Counted from the first letter of the stretch, positions 37,199 through 45,634 are shown. The stretch is 64,000 nt of DNA from Actinorugispora endophytica (GCF_004363075.1 NZ_SNYN01000001.1:161847-225846); one strand, 5' to 3'. A program made the numbers and translations. The notes: generated by a model from the sequence alone, not told the origin.

Positions 37199-37777
37199 TC
37201 AGGCCGCGGTGTGGTAGATCAACTGGGCCTTCTCCAGCCCCGAGACCAGCACCGTCTCCACCGCGTCGGCGGCGCGGGCCACGTCCACGTCCAGGTCCCC
37301 GCGCTCGACCGAGGAGAAGTCCTTCAGGACGAAGGCCGCCGCGTCCATGCGCCCCGGGGGGCGCCCGATACCGACCCGCACCCGGACGTAGCCGGGGCCG
37401 TCCAGCGAGGCCGTGACCGAACGCAGGCCGTTGTGGCCGCCCGACCCCCCGCCCCGCTTCAGCTTCAGGGCGCCGAACGGGATGTCCAGCTCGTCGTGCA
37501 CCACGACGACGCGCTCCACCGGGACCTTGTAGAACGCGCACAGGTTCGCGACCGGGCCGCCCGAGAGGTTCATGAAGGAGCGCGGCTTGGCCAGCACCAC
37601 CGGCACGCCCTCGACACGGGTCTCCACGACCTCCGCGTGCGCCTTGTGCGCCTTCCAGCGCTCGCCCGCCTGCGCGGCGAGCGCGTCCACCACCATGAAA
37701 CCCACGTTGTGCCGGTTCCCCGCGTACTTGGGCCCGGGATTGCCCAGTCCGACGACCAGCCAGCGCTCCGCGCTCAC
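37199..37777 (-). CDS. pth: Peptidyl-tRNA hydrolase
   Basis: A 192-residue Pth that releases peptides from peptidyl-tRNA after drop-off. Conserved sites are [21 protein letters not shown] (catalytic His in NRHNVG), [23 protein letters not shown] and [15 protein letters not shown] 37777 gives the normal length; a TTG 29 codons upstream would add an unlikely tail. It follows rplY, in the glmU-prs-rplY-pth order found throughout actinobacteria. Confidence 0.96.
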   Translation of the reverse strand: MSAERWLVVGLGNPGPKYAGNRHNVGFMVVDALAAQAGERWKAHKAHAEVVETRVEGVPVVLAKPRSFMNLSGGPVANLCAFYKVPVERVVVVHDELDIPFGALKLKRGGGSGGHNGLRSVTASLDGPGYVRVRVGIGRPPGRMDAAAFVLKDFSSVERGDLDVDVARAADAVETVLVSGLEKAQLIYHTAA

Positions 37778-37891
37778 GTCACCACTCTCCACCACTCGTA
37801 CGTCAGGCCCCGCGGACGCGGACGCGCGGCCTCCCCACAACCGTGTGAGAAGACCGCGCGTCAATGCGAATCCGTTCGACGTGGCGTCGAC

Positions 37892-38488
37892 CTACTCGGC
37901 GGCGGGCGCCGCGGCGGCCTCGCCCTCCTCGCCGGCGCCCTCCTCGGAGGTGCGCTCGGCGGCGATCGTCACGACGAGCGCCTCGGGGTCGGTGGCCAGC
38001 TCGGCCCCCTCGGGGAGCTTCAGGTCACCGGCGGAGATCTGCGCACCGGCCTCGAGACCGGTCACGTCGACCTCGACGCCCTGGGGAATGTGGGTGGCCT
38101 CGGCCAGCACCTCGATCTGGACCAGCTCCTGGTTCAGCACCCCGCCATGGGCGACCTCACCGGTCACGGTCACCCAGATCTCCACCGAGACCTTCTCGCC
38201 CTTCTTCACGACGAGCAGGTCGACGTGCTCCAGGAAGCCCTTGATCGCGTCGCGCTGGACGCTCTTGGGCAGGACCAGGTTGTCGCCGCCCTCGACGCCG
38301 TCCAGGCGCAGCAGCACGTTCGGGGTCTTCAGGGCGAGCATCAGGTCATGGCCCGGAAGGGTGATGTGACGGGGGTCGGTGCCGTGGCCGTAGAGGACGG
38401 CCGGCACCTTGCCCGCGCGACGGGCGCGGCGCGCGGCGCCCTTACCGAACTCGGTGCGCGGCTCGGCAGCGATACGTACCTCGGACAC
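37892..38488 (-). CDS. rplY: 50S ribosomal protein L25/general stress protein Ctc
   Basis: A 198-residue two-domain L25 (TL5/Ctc type) that binds 5S rRNA. The N-terminal domain runs to about 95 (RTEFGKGAARRARRAGKVPAVLYGHG) and the C-terminal beta domain to about 180, with an acidic Ala/Glu tail. GTG 38488 is well supported by AAGGAG eight bases upstream. Between it and prs lies the CRISPR-like hairpin cluster, which may affect its leader. Confidence 0.95.
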   Translation of the reverse strand: MSEVRIAAEPRTEFGKGAARRARRAGKVPAVLYGHGTDPRHITLPGHDLMLALKTPNVLLRLDGVEGGDNLVLPKSVQRDAIKGFLEHVDLLVVKKGEKVSVEIWVTVTGEVAHGGVLNQELVQIEVLAEATHIPQGVEVDVTGLEAGAQISAGDLKLPEGAELATDPEALVVTIAAERTSEEGAGEEGEAAAAPAAE

Positions 38489-38506
38489 GACGGAACTCCT
38501 TGGTGT

Positions 38507-38668
38507 GGATCATCCCCCGCGGCGACGGGGAGACACGGCTTCTACGAAACAGCCCCGCTCCATACCAGCGGGAAAGCCCCGCCTACGCGGGGAAACACGA
38601 TCTCGCCGCGCCACTGGTGAAGCGGCCCGCGCGAGCGCGGGGATTACCCCACAGACGCGGGGAAGCTC
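38507..38668. repeat. Degenerate type I-E-like CRISPR repeats (three), no cas genes
   Basis: Three 28-30-nt units at 38507-38536, 38571-38598 and 38641-38668 share the plan GGATxA-CCCC-n-CGnGGGGA-ACAC/CTC, close to the GC-clamped stem of type I-E repeats. They are 34 and 42 nt apart, against about 32-33 in real I-E arrays. Two further imperfect hairpins sit in the gaps. The units are diverged and no cas gene or leader is seen here. It is either an eroded array or a cluster of structured leader elements for rplY. Confidence 0.4.
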
Positions 38669-38709
38669 ATAGCAGTCTAACGGCTCCGCCGACGGCTCGT
38701 GCACGGGCA

Positions 38710-38746
38710 GGCCGGTCGGCGGGTGTCCGACACCCGCCGACCGGCC
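38710..38746 (-). terminator. Terminator after prs
   Basis: A perfect 16-bp stem (38710-38725 with 38731-38746) and 5-nt loop start 7 bp after the prs stop codon. Confidence 0.82.
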
Positions 38747-38753
38747 CTTCCGC

Positions 38754-39728
38754 TCACTCGAACAGGCTCGTCACCGAACCGTCGCTGAAGACCTCCCGGA
38801 TCGCGCGGGCGACCAGCGGCGCGATCGACAGCTGCGTCAGCTTCTCGAACTGGCGGTCCTTGGGGACCGGCAGCGAGTTGGTGATGACCACCTCGGAGAT
38901 CCGCGACTCGCGCAGCCGGTCCACGGCCGGACCCGACAGCACACCGTGCGTCGCGGCGACGATGACCTTGGCCGCGCCCTGCTCGAAGAGGGCGTCCGCC
39001 GCCTTGACGATGGTGCCCGCGGTGTCGATCATGTCGTCCACCAGCACACAGGTGCGGCCCCGGACCTCGCCCACGACCTCGTGCACCTTCACCTCGTTGG
39101 CCACGTCCGGGTCGCGCCGCTTGTGGATGATCGCCAGCGGCGATCCCAGGCGGTCCGCCCAGCGGTCCGCCGTGCGCACCCGGCCCGCGTCCGGGGACAC
39201 CACCGTGGTCTCGGACGCCTCCACCTGCGAGGCCACGTACTCGGCCAGGAGCGGAAGCGCGAACAGGTGGTCCACGGGGCCGTCGAAGAAGCCCTGGATC
39301 TGGTCGGTGTGCAGGTCGACCGCCATCAGACGGTTCGCGCCCGCGGTGCCGAACAGGTCCGTGATCAGACGGGCCGAGATCGGCTCGCGGCCGCGGTGCT
39401 TCTTGTCCTGCCGCGCGTAGCCCAGGAACGGCGTGACCACGGTGATGCGCTTGGCCGAGGCCCGCTTGAGCGCGTCCACCATGATCAGCTGCTCCATGAT
39501 GGACTTGTTGATCGGCTCGGAGTGGCACTGGATGATGAACGCGTCGCTACCGCGCACCGACTCCAGGTAGCGGACGAAGATCTCACCGTTGGCGAAGTCC
39601 TGGAACCTCGTCGGCACCACCTCGATGCCCAGCTCCGCCGCGACCTCCTCGGCGAGCTCGGGGTGTGTGCGCCCCGAGAAGAGCATCAGTTTCTTCTGCC
39701 CCGCGGCTTTCATGCCGGTGACGTGCAT
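38754..39728 (-). CDS. prs: Ribose-phosphate diphosphokinase (PRPP synthetase)
   Basis: A 324-residue class I PRPP synthetase making phosphoribosyl pyrophosphate for purine, pyrimidine, His and Trp synthesis. Motifs are KLMLFSGRTHPELAEEV, FANGEIFVRYLESVRG, PFLGYARQDKKHRGREPIS (ATP loop) and the PRPP-binding VLVDDMIDTAGT. ATG 39728 has a GGGGG upstream; ATG 39713 is possible. It is 75 bp downstream of glmU, and the pair is conserved. Confidence 0.96.
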   Translation of the reverse strand: MHVTGMKAAGQKKLMLFSGRTHPELAEEVAAELGIEVVPTRFQDFANGEIFVRYLESVRGSDAFIIQCHSEPINKSIMEQLIMVDALKRASAKRITVVTPFLGYARQDKKHRGREPISARLITDLFGTAGANRLMAVDLHTDQIQGFFDGPVDHLFALPLLAEYVASQVEASETTVVSPDAGRVRTADRWADRLGSPLAIIHKRRDPDVANEVKVHEVVGEVRGRTCVLVDDMIDTAGTIVKAADALFEQGAAKVIVAATHGVLSGPAVDRLRESRISEVVITNSLPVPKDRQFEKLTQLSIAPLVARAIREVFSDGSVTSLFE

Positions 39729-39803
39729 ATCCCCCACAGTTTCCCGCCTACTTTCTTCGCCTGCCGACAGAGCCCGCCGGTCGGGGGCACGCCCGCGACG
39801 CGG

Positions 39804-41261
39804 TCAACGGCCCTCCTCCGAGCCGGCCTCACTCGCCCTCTCCGCGGCCTCCGCGGAGGGTGTTCCGGGACGCTTGCGGCGCACCCACCCCTCGATGTTG
39901 CGCTGGGGGCCGGACGACACCGCCAGCGCGCCGGGCGGCACGTCCTCGCGGACCACGGTCCCGGCGCCCGTGTAGGCGCCGTCGCCCACGCGGACCGGGG
40001 CGACGAACATGTTGTCGCTGCCCGTCCGGGCGTGGTCCCCGATGACCGTGCGGTTCTTGGTGACCCCGTCGTAGTTGACGAAGACCGAGGAGGCGCCGAT
40101 GTTGACGCCGCGGCCGATGTCGGCGTCGCCCACGTAGGTCAGGTGCGGCACCTTGGAGCCCTCGCCCACCACGGAGTTCTTCACCTCGACGTAGGTGCCG
40201 ACCTTGACCCCCTGCTCCAGCCGCGCCCCCGGGCGCAGGTAGGCGTAGGGGCCGACGGTCGTCCGGGCGCCGATCACGGCCTCGTGCGCGACCGTGTGCG
40301 AGACGACGGCGTCGTCGCCCACGCTGGTGTCGCGCAGCAGCGTCGCGGGTCCCACGCGCGCGCCCTCGCCGACCTCGGTCCGGCCCTGGAGCTGGGTCTG
40401 CGGTTCGATCACGCTGTCGCGCCCGACCGCGACCTCCGCGTCCACCCAGGTGGAGGCGGGGTCGACGACGGTGACGCCGTCGCGCATGAGCTGTTCGAGC
40501 AGGCGGCCGTTGAGCAGCCGGCGCGCCTCCGCGAGCTGCACCCGGTCGTTCACGCCCTCCACCTCGACCCGGTCCTCCGCGGTGAAGGCGCCCACCCCGT
40601 GGCCGTCGCCGCGCAGGAGCGCCACCGCGTCGGTGATGTACTCCTCGCCCTTGGCGTTGTCCGTGGACAGCCGGTTGACGACCTCGGCGAGCAGCGCGCC
40701 GTCGAAGGCGTACATGCCGGAGTTGACCTCGTCCACCGCGCGCTGGGCCTCGGTGGCGTCGGCGTGCTCGACGATCCCGGTGAAGGCGCCGTCGGCGTCG
40801 CGCACCACCCTGCCGTAGCCGGTCGGGTCGGGGACGCGGGCCGAGAGCACGGTGACGGCGCTGCCGGACTCCTGGTGGGCCGCGACCAGGCCGCGCAGCG
40901 TCGAGCCGCGCAGCAGAGGAGTGTCGCCGCAGGTGAGGACGACCGTCCCGGAGAGTTCGACGTCCTGGGCGCGCAGCTCCTCCACGGCCATGCGCACCGC
41001 GTGCCCGGTGCCGTTCTGCTGCTCCTGCACGGCGGTGGCGGCCTCGGGCGCGACGTCCTTGAGGTGCCGCGCGACCTGCTCTCTGGCATGCCCGACCACC
41101 ACGACGGTGCGCTCCGGTTCGAGTTCGGCGGCGGCGGCCAGGACGTGTCCCAGCATGCTCCGTCCGCAGATCTCGTGGAGGACCTTGGGGTGCCTGGACT
41201 TCATACGGGTGCCCTCGCCCGCCGCTAGGACGATGACGGCAGCCGGACGGCTCACGCTCAC
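39804..41261 (-). CDS. glmU: Bifunctional GlcNAc-1-P uridyltransferase / GlcN-1-P acetyltransferase
   Basis: A 485-residue enzyme making UDP-GlcNAc for peptidoglycan. The N-terminal uridyltransferase has AVIVLAAGEGTRMKSRHPKVLHE; QNGTGHAV and GYGRVVRD follow. The C-terminal half (from about 260) is a left-handed beta-helix with the acetyltransferase site (GVKVGTYVEVKNS, NIGASSVFVNYDG). The last 30 residues are a variable acidic tail. GTG 41261 follows GAGGAG at nine bases. The tRNA-Gln gene lies upstream. Confidence 0.96.
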   Translation of the reverse strand: MSVSRPAAVIVLAAGEGTRMKSRHPKVLHEICGRSMLGHVLAAAAELEPERTVVVVGHAREQVARHLKDVAPEAATAVQEQQNGTGHAVRMAVEELRAQDVELSGTVVLTCGDTPLLRGSTLRGLVAAHQESGSAVTVLSARVPDPTGYGRVVRDADGAFTGIVEHADATEAQRAVDEVNSGMYAFDGALLAEVVNRLSTDNAKGEEYITDAVALLRGDGHGVGAFTAEDRVEVEGVNDRVQLAEARRLLNGRLLEQLMRDGVTVVDPASTWVDAEVAVGRDSVIEPQTQLQGRTEVGEGARVGPATLLRDTSVGDDAVVSHTVAHEAVIGARTTVGPYAYLRPGARLEQGVKVGTYVEVKNSVVGEGSKVPHLTYVGDADIGRGVNIGASSVFVNYDGVTKNRTVIGDHARTGSDNMFVAPVRVGDGAYTGAGTVVREDVPPGALAVSSGPQRNIEGWVRRKRPGTPSAEAAERASEAGSEEGR

Positions 41262-41577
41262 TGGCGGAGACTCCTCGTGTCGCTGGCGGATGAACGTCGG
41301 CTCCGGTCCGCGACGGGAACGGTCCTCGCGGTCGGTGCGCGGTGTCGACGGGTCGGAAGACCCACTCAGAGCACGCCGAACACCCACGTCTTGGGCCGAC
41401 ACGGGCAGCATACAGGGGGGATGGCGCGCAGCCGGGCCCGCCTCGGCGGGGAGGGCGACACTTTGGGCGCAACCGGGGTGAAACAGCGCAGGGGCTCCGG
41501 CCGCGAAGGCTCGAACCCCTGTGTCTGATTGATGAAGTTTCCCACTGAGCGCGTTTGCGCTGGTCAGTGATGAGTCG

Positions 41578-41649
41578 CTCCCGGACCAGGACTCGAACCT
41601 GGACGATGGGGACCAAAACCCCAGATGCTGCCAATTACATCATCCGGGA
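41578..41649 (-). tRNA. tRNA-Gln (UUG anticodon)
   Basis: The minus strand folds into a full cloverleaf of 72 nt: acceptor TCCCGGA/TCCGGGA, anticodon stem TGGGG/CCCCA with loop TTTTGGT (anticodon TTG), and T-arm with GGTTCGAGTCC. No CCA is encoded. It reads CAA glutamine codons. Confidence 0.93.
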
Positions 41650-41852
41650 ATAAAACGGACATTTCCTTCTGGTTCATCTAAGTCTAGGTGACCCCGTGGA
41701 CCGTCCGCTCTTCCAGGCACCAAGATAACCCTTTCCCCACCTCCAAAGCATCTCGACTGCGCTTCATCCGTCCAACGGCTGTCGGCAACCGGCTGAGCCG
41801 CCTCCACCAGGAGACGGCTCACACCGGCTCAAGGGACAGGTCCGCCACTTAC

Positions 41853-42788
41853 TCATCTTCCAGGTGGCTCGACTTCGTCCCTGATGCGAGCGATGGCTTC
41901 AGTGGATCCAAGCATGACCGCCCTGGACAACCCTTCGATACGCCGGTAGAGCCCCGCACTCTTCTGCGCGTAGACGACCAGGCACCCTTGGTAGTGGTCT
42001 CCCACCTTCTTACGCACCGTTTCGGGGTTGTGCTTCTTCAACGACGGGCTCTTGAATCGATCTTCGGGCACACCTACCACTTCCGCCCAGAAGCGGGTAG
42101 CGGCATCGACGTCAGCACTCTCATGGATACTCAGCCGAAACGAGAGGCGGTCGCACCCCCAACCGCAGAGACCCAGGAAACGGAGGAAGAGCCGGATCAA
42201 GTCCGGGTCACTGTTGATCAGAACAACTACGTTCTGCCTTCGCCACGGCTTGCTCTTGGCACCCTCACACCAGTAGATCATTGCTCCTGCTATGAGCAGC
42301 TCACGGTCCGTGACCTCCCCGATCTCGCTCGCCCCAGCAATGATCTCTCCCTTTCTCTCCTCTACCTTGCCCTGCAAGTAGGCGTCTGCCTTGGCCTTGA
42401 CCCGGTTCGCGCAGTGCGCCTCCCACTCCTCCTGGGTCATCTTCCGCTCTTTCGGCACCGGACCCGGGTAGGGCTTGTCCGGCTTGGGCAGGTCACGCAG
42501 CCACAGGGACAGGCTGCTCTTGGACACCCGCAGCCTGCGGGCGATGGCGTCGTAGCTCCAGCCCTGCTCGCGCAGGTCCAGCGCCTTCGCCCGCACCTCG
42601 GTCTTGGCGCGGTTGGCGAGGTTCTCGTGTCTGGGATCGACATGGCCCTGGAAGAGCTGGGTGAGCTTCCAGCCGCTCAGTCCCAGTTCGGCCCGGATCT
42701 CGGGGTTGCTCCAGCCCTGCTCGCGCAGGTCGATCGCGCGGGCACGGAGGACGTCGTCCGACTCGTTCGAACGCTTGTTCTGTTCCAT
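41853..42788 (-). CDS. Double helix-turn-helix protein with LAGLIDADG-like C-terminal region
   Basis: A 311-residue protein with two duplicated HTH units (15-47 and 67-99), both containing LREQGWS. The second has the clearer recognition helix (YDAIARRLRVSKSSLSLWLR). After a basic linker (110-150) comes a domain (160-290) with IAGAMIYWCEGAKSK, VLINSDPDLIRLFLRFL and DAATRFWAEVVGVPEDRF. This pattern recalls LAGLIDADG-type endonuclease relatives without an obvious catalytic acid pair. The 3' two-thirds is visibly less GC-rich than its neighbours, suggesting transfer. ATG 42788 lies just upstream of the first HTH. It could be a regulator or the relic of a mobile nuclease. Confidence 0.6.
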   Translation of the reverse strand: MEQNKRSNESDDVLRARAIDLREQGWSNPEIRAELGLSGWKLTQLFQGHVDPRHENLANRAKTEVRAKALDLREQGWSYDAIARRLRVSKSSLSLWLRDLPKPDKPYPGPVPKERKMTQEEWEAHCANRVKAKADAYLQGKVEERKGEIIAGASEIGEVTDRELLIAGAMIYWCEGAKSKPWRRQNVVVLINSDPDLIRLFLRFLGLCGWGCDRLSFRLSIHESADVDAATRFWAEVVGVPEDRFKSPSLKKHNPETVRKKVGDHYQGCLVVYAQKSAGLYRRIEGLSRAVMLGSTEAIARIRDEVEPPGR

Positions 42789-42966
42789 GTCCCCAGCGTG
42801 GAGCAGTGTCGACACGGCGACGCAAGTGCTTTTCGGCTTGTCCACAGCCGGAATTCGGGCCGGGTCAGTGACATGTGTCTCCCGAGTAAGGTTCCCGGTC
42901 GCATTTCCACTGGCCAGGTGGGCAGTCGTCATCCGCACGAAGTTCCCGGCCGTCCACCCCTTGCCA

Positions 42967-42986
42967 AACCTACGGGGCCGTAGGTT
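42967..42986. promoter_or_regulatory. Operator AACCTACGG-GG-CCGTAGGTT upstream of the desaturase
   Basis: A perfect 9-bp inverted repeat with a 2-bp spacer lies 206 bp before the desaturase start, followed by a related half-site TTACGTAGGT (42991-43000). The spacing and symmetry suit a TetR dimer pair, and the TetR gene directly downstream of the desaturase is the obvious candidate. Confidence 0.65.
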
Positions 42987-43191
42987 ACGGTTACGTAGGT
43001 ATAAGTTGCACGACGACCGCCGGGCGGTCGGGTGGCGGCCGGCGACGACCGCGCATCCGTCCCCCTGACAGGTCTCGCCTGACGAGGTGGTGTGCGGCCG
43101 GTTCCGCGACCGGTCGAACCGACTCCCCCTCTCGGGACTGGGGCCTTATCGCCCCGATCCGCACGGCCGTCCCGAACGAGGTGGACAACAC

Positions 43192-44148
43192 ATGACCGCA
43201 GCACCCGAGATCGCACCCGAGAACACCCGGAGGGGTCCCGAACCGGAGATCCTGGAGGAGAAGCGCGGCAGGGCCGAGCGCTACACCGTCTTCGCGTTCG
43301 TGTTCGTCCCGCTGCTGGCCGTCGCCGCGGCGGTGCCCTTCGCCTGGGGCTGGGGCCTGTCCTGGACCGACGTCGCCATCGGCGCGGTCTTCTACGTCAT
43401 CAGCGGCCTGGGCATCACGGTGGGCTTCCACCGCCTGTTCACGCACGGCTCGTACAAGGCCAACCGCCCGCTGAAGATCGTGATGGCGATCGCCGGGTCC
43501 ATGGCGATCGAGGGCGGCGTCATCAAGTGGGTGGCCGACCACCGCCGCCACCACAAGTACGCCGACCACGAGGGCGACCCGCACTCGCCGTGGCGCTTCG
43601 GCGAGGACTGGCGCTCGGTGGCCAAGGGCCTGTACTACGCGCACATGGCGTGGCTGTACCTGGACGAGCAGAAGACCTCCCCCCGCCGCTTCGCCCCGGA
43701 CCTGCTCAAGGACAAGGACCTGGTCCGCATCGACAAGTGGTTCGGCGCGATCGTGGCGTTCTCGCTGCTGGCCCCGGCCGTCATCGGCGGCCTGGTGACC
43801 ATGTCCTGGTGGGGCGCGGTGACCGCGTTCTTCTGGGCGAGCCTGGTGCGCATCGCCCTGCTGCACCACGTGACCTGGTCCATCAACTCCATCTGCCACA
43901 CCATCGGCGAGGAGAACTTCGAGGTCCGCGACCGCTCCCGGAACGTGTGGTGGCTGGCCATCCCGTCCTTCGGGGAGTCCTGGCACAACCTGCACCACGC
44001 CGACCCGACCTGCGCGCGGCACGGTGTCCTGAAGGGGCAGATCGACATCTCCGCACGGGTCATCTGGGCGTTCGAGAAGTTCGGCTGGGCGACCAAGGTG
44101 CGCTGGCCGAACGCGGAGCGCCTCGCGGCCAAGCGTGTGCAGGCCTAG
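43192..44148 (+). CDS. Acyl-CoA / fatty acid Delta-9 desaturase
   Basis: A 318-residue membrane di-iron desaturase that introduces a double bond into fatty acyl chains. The three histidine boxes are complete: HRLFTH (80-85), HRRHH (117-121) and HNLHH (265-269). Four hydrophobic segments flank them. It resembles mycobacterial DesA3-type stearoyl-CoA desaturases. GAGGTGG is well placed before ATG 43192. The TetR gene follows after 14 bp, so the two are one operon, likely repressed through the palindrome at 42967-42986. Confidence 0.92.
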   Translation: MTAAPEIAPENTRRGPEPEILEEKRGRAERYTVFAFVFVPLLAVAAAVPFAWGWGLSWTDVAIGAVFYVISGLGITVGFHRLFTHGSYKANRPLKIVMAIAGSMAIEGGVIKWVADHRRHHKYADHEGDPHSPWRFGEDWRSVAKGLYYAHMAWLYLDEQKTSPRRFAPDLLKDKDLVRIDKWFGAIVAFSLLAPAVIGGLVTMSWWGAVTAFFWASLVRIALLHHVTWSINSICHTIGEENFEVRDRSRNVWWLAIPSFGESWHNLHHADPTCARHGVLKGQIDISARVIWAFEKFGWATKVRWPNAERLAAKRVQA

Positions 44149-44162
44149 GCTGATCGGCCATC

Positions 44163-44822
44163 ATGGGAGCCGTGAGCGAGCAGACACCCAGATCCCGCAG
44201 AAAGCGCATGACCGGCAAGGAGCGCCGGGAGCAGCTTCTCGACATCGGTAGGGAACTGTTCGCCGAACGCGGCTTCGACGGCACGTCGGTGGAGGAGATC
44301 GCGGCGCGCGCCGGGGTCTCCAAGCCGGTGGTCTACGAGCACTTCGGCGGCAAGGAAGGCGTCTACGCCGTCGTCGTGGACCGCGAGATGCAGTACCTGC
44401 TCGGCATGGTCAGCGACGCCCTCGTCGCGGACCAGGCCAAGGACAAGCTGGAGGGCGCGGCGCTGGCGCTGCTGCGCTACGTCGAGGAGCACAGCCAGGG
44501 GTTCCGCATCCTGGCGCGCGACTCGCACGCGGCGTCGGGGACGGGCAGTTTCGCGAGCCTGATCAGCGATATCGCGACCCAGGTGGAGCACGAGCTGGCG
44601 GCGGAGTTCCGGTCGCGCGGCTACGACCCGAAGCTGGCTCCGCTGTACGCGCAGTCGCTGGTGGGCATGGTCGCGCTGACGGGGCAGTGGTGGCTGGAGG
44701 TGCGCCGGCCCAAGCGCGAGGTGGTGGCGGCGCACCTGGTGAACCTGGCCTGGAACGGGTTGTCCAAGCTGGATCCCAAGCCCCGGTTGGAGTCGTCGGC
44801 GCGGACCCGCGGGCCGGAGTGA
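44163..44822 (+). CDS. TetR-family regulator, likely of the desaturase
   Basis: A 219-residue TetR repressor. The N-terminal HTH (about 20-65) reads RREQLLDIGRELFAERGFD, TSVEEIAARAGVSKPVVYE and HFGGKEGVYAVVV. The C-terminal ligand domain is typical of lipid-sensing members. ATG 44163 is used; GTG 44172 is an alternative. It is 14 bp after the desaturase. By context it senses acyl-CoA or unsaturated fatty acid and controls the operon. Confidence 0.88.
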   Translation: MGAVSEQTPRSRRKRMTGKERREQLLDIGRELFAERGFDGTSVEEIAARAGVSKPVVYEHFGGKEGVYAVVVDREMQYLLGMVSDALVADQAKDKLEGAALALLRYVEEHSQGFRILARDSHAASGTGSFASLISDIATQVEHELAAEFRSRGYDPKLAPLYAQSLVGMVALTGQWWLEVRRPKREVVAAHLVNLAWNGLSKLDPKPRLESSARTRGPE

Positions 44823-44849
44823 CGCCCTGGTCCGCCCGAACCCGCCGGT

Positions 44850-44869
44850 TATCTCGATGTCAAGAGATA
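44850..44869. promoter_or_regulatory. MarR-type operator TATCTC-N8-GAGATA
   Basis: An inverted repeat with an 8-bp centre (GATGTCAA) ends 10 bp before the MarR gene start. MarR dimers commonly bind such 18-20-bp ATCTTGA-like palindromes. It probably mediates autorepression. Confidence 0.65.
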
Positions 44870-44879
44870 TGCTGGGTCC

Positions 44880-45371
44880 ATGCGCGATGAGGTTGACGGT
44901 CTGGTCGAGGCGTGGCGCGCCGAGCGCCCGGACCTCGATGTGGAGCCGCTCCAGGTGTTGAGCCGGGTGTCCCGGCTGGCCCGGCACCTCGACCGCGCGC
45001 GCCGCGCGGTGTTCACCGAGCACGACCTGGAGCCGTGGGAGTTCGACGTGCTCGCCGAACTGCGCCGCTCGGGCGCCCCGTACGAGCTGAGTCCGGGGCG
45101 CCTGCTGCGGGCCACCCTGGTGACCTCGGGCACGATGACCAACCGGATCGACCGGTTGGCCGCGGCCGCGCTGGTGCGCCGCTTCCCCGACCCCGCGGAC
45201 CGGCGGGGCGTGCTGGTCCGCCTCACCGACGAGGGCCGCGAGCGCGTGGACGCGGCGCTGGCGGACCTGCTCCGCTACGAGGAGTCCCTATTGGGCTCGC
45301 TCAGGCGCGCCGAGCGCGAGCGGCTCTCGTCGCTGCTGAGGTCGGTCCTGTCCCCTCTCGACGAGGATTAG
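44880..45371 (+). CDS. MarR-family regulator
   Basis: A 163-residue MarR protein: LSRVSRLARHLDRARRAVF (dimer helix), winged HTH with GRLLRATLVTSGTMTNRIDRL and wing DPADRRGVLVRLTDEGRERV. Members respond to phenolics, oxidants or antibiotics. It has no adjacent transporter or enzyme gene, so the target is unknown. A palindrome overlaps its probable promoter. Downstream is a 400-bp stretch full of inverted repeats. Confidence 0.9.
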   Translation: MRDEVDGLVEAWRAERPDLDVEPLQVLSRVSRLARHLDRARRAVFTEHDLEPWEFDVLAELRRSGAPYELSPGRLLRATLVTSGTMTNRIDRLAAAALVRRFPDPADRRGVLVRLTDEGRERVDAALADLLRYEESLLGSLRRAERERLSSLLRSVLSPLDED

Positions 45372-45379
45372 GGAAGCCC

Positions 45380-45634
45380 GCTCCGGCGCGGGGGTGGTCC
45401 GCGCACCGGTGTCCGTGGTGTCCGTTCCTCCCGGTGATCGTGACCTTTTCGGGGTCTCAGAGGCGGTTGAGACCCCGAAAAGGTCACGATCACCGGAGGG
45501 AGCGCCGGGAAACGGGCACCTTCCCGCGGCCCGGGGCCCGCGCGTCGTCGCCGCCCCGTCACCGCGCCGGCACGAGACACCCCCGACGATCCGGTCGGCG
45601 GATTCCCGACGCCGACACACCCCCGCGCCGGAGC
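45380..45634. repeat. Composite repeat: family 2 inverted ends around family 1 hairpin
   Basis: GCTCCGGCGCGGGGGTG (45380-45396) and its exact reverse complement (45618-45634) flank about 220 bp that contain hairpin copy D. The same sequence forms both arms of the hairpin at 57658-57712. No transposase or open frame of interest lies inside. The rest of the gap to 45773 shows no gene. Confidence 0.75.
45431..45496. repeat. Long perfect hairpin, family 1 copy D
   Basis: 28-nt arms (45431-45458 and 45469-45496) are exact reverse complements with a 10-nt loop. The base CCGGTGATCGTGACC matches copies B and C, while the inner arm TTTCGGGGTCTC and loop match copy A reversed. It is 60 bp after the MarR stop codon. 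Confidence 0.9.

Noticed and set aside
41461..41577. A second tRNA next to tRNA-Gln, suggested by TTCGAGCC on the minus strand
   Set aside because: The flanking bases do not form a T-stem, and no acceptor or anticodon arm can be paired.
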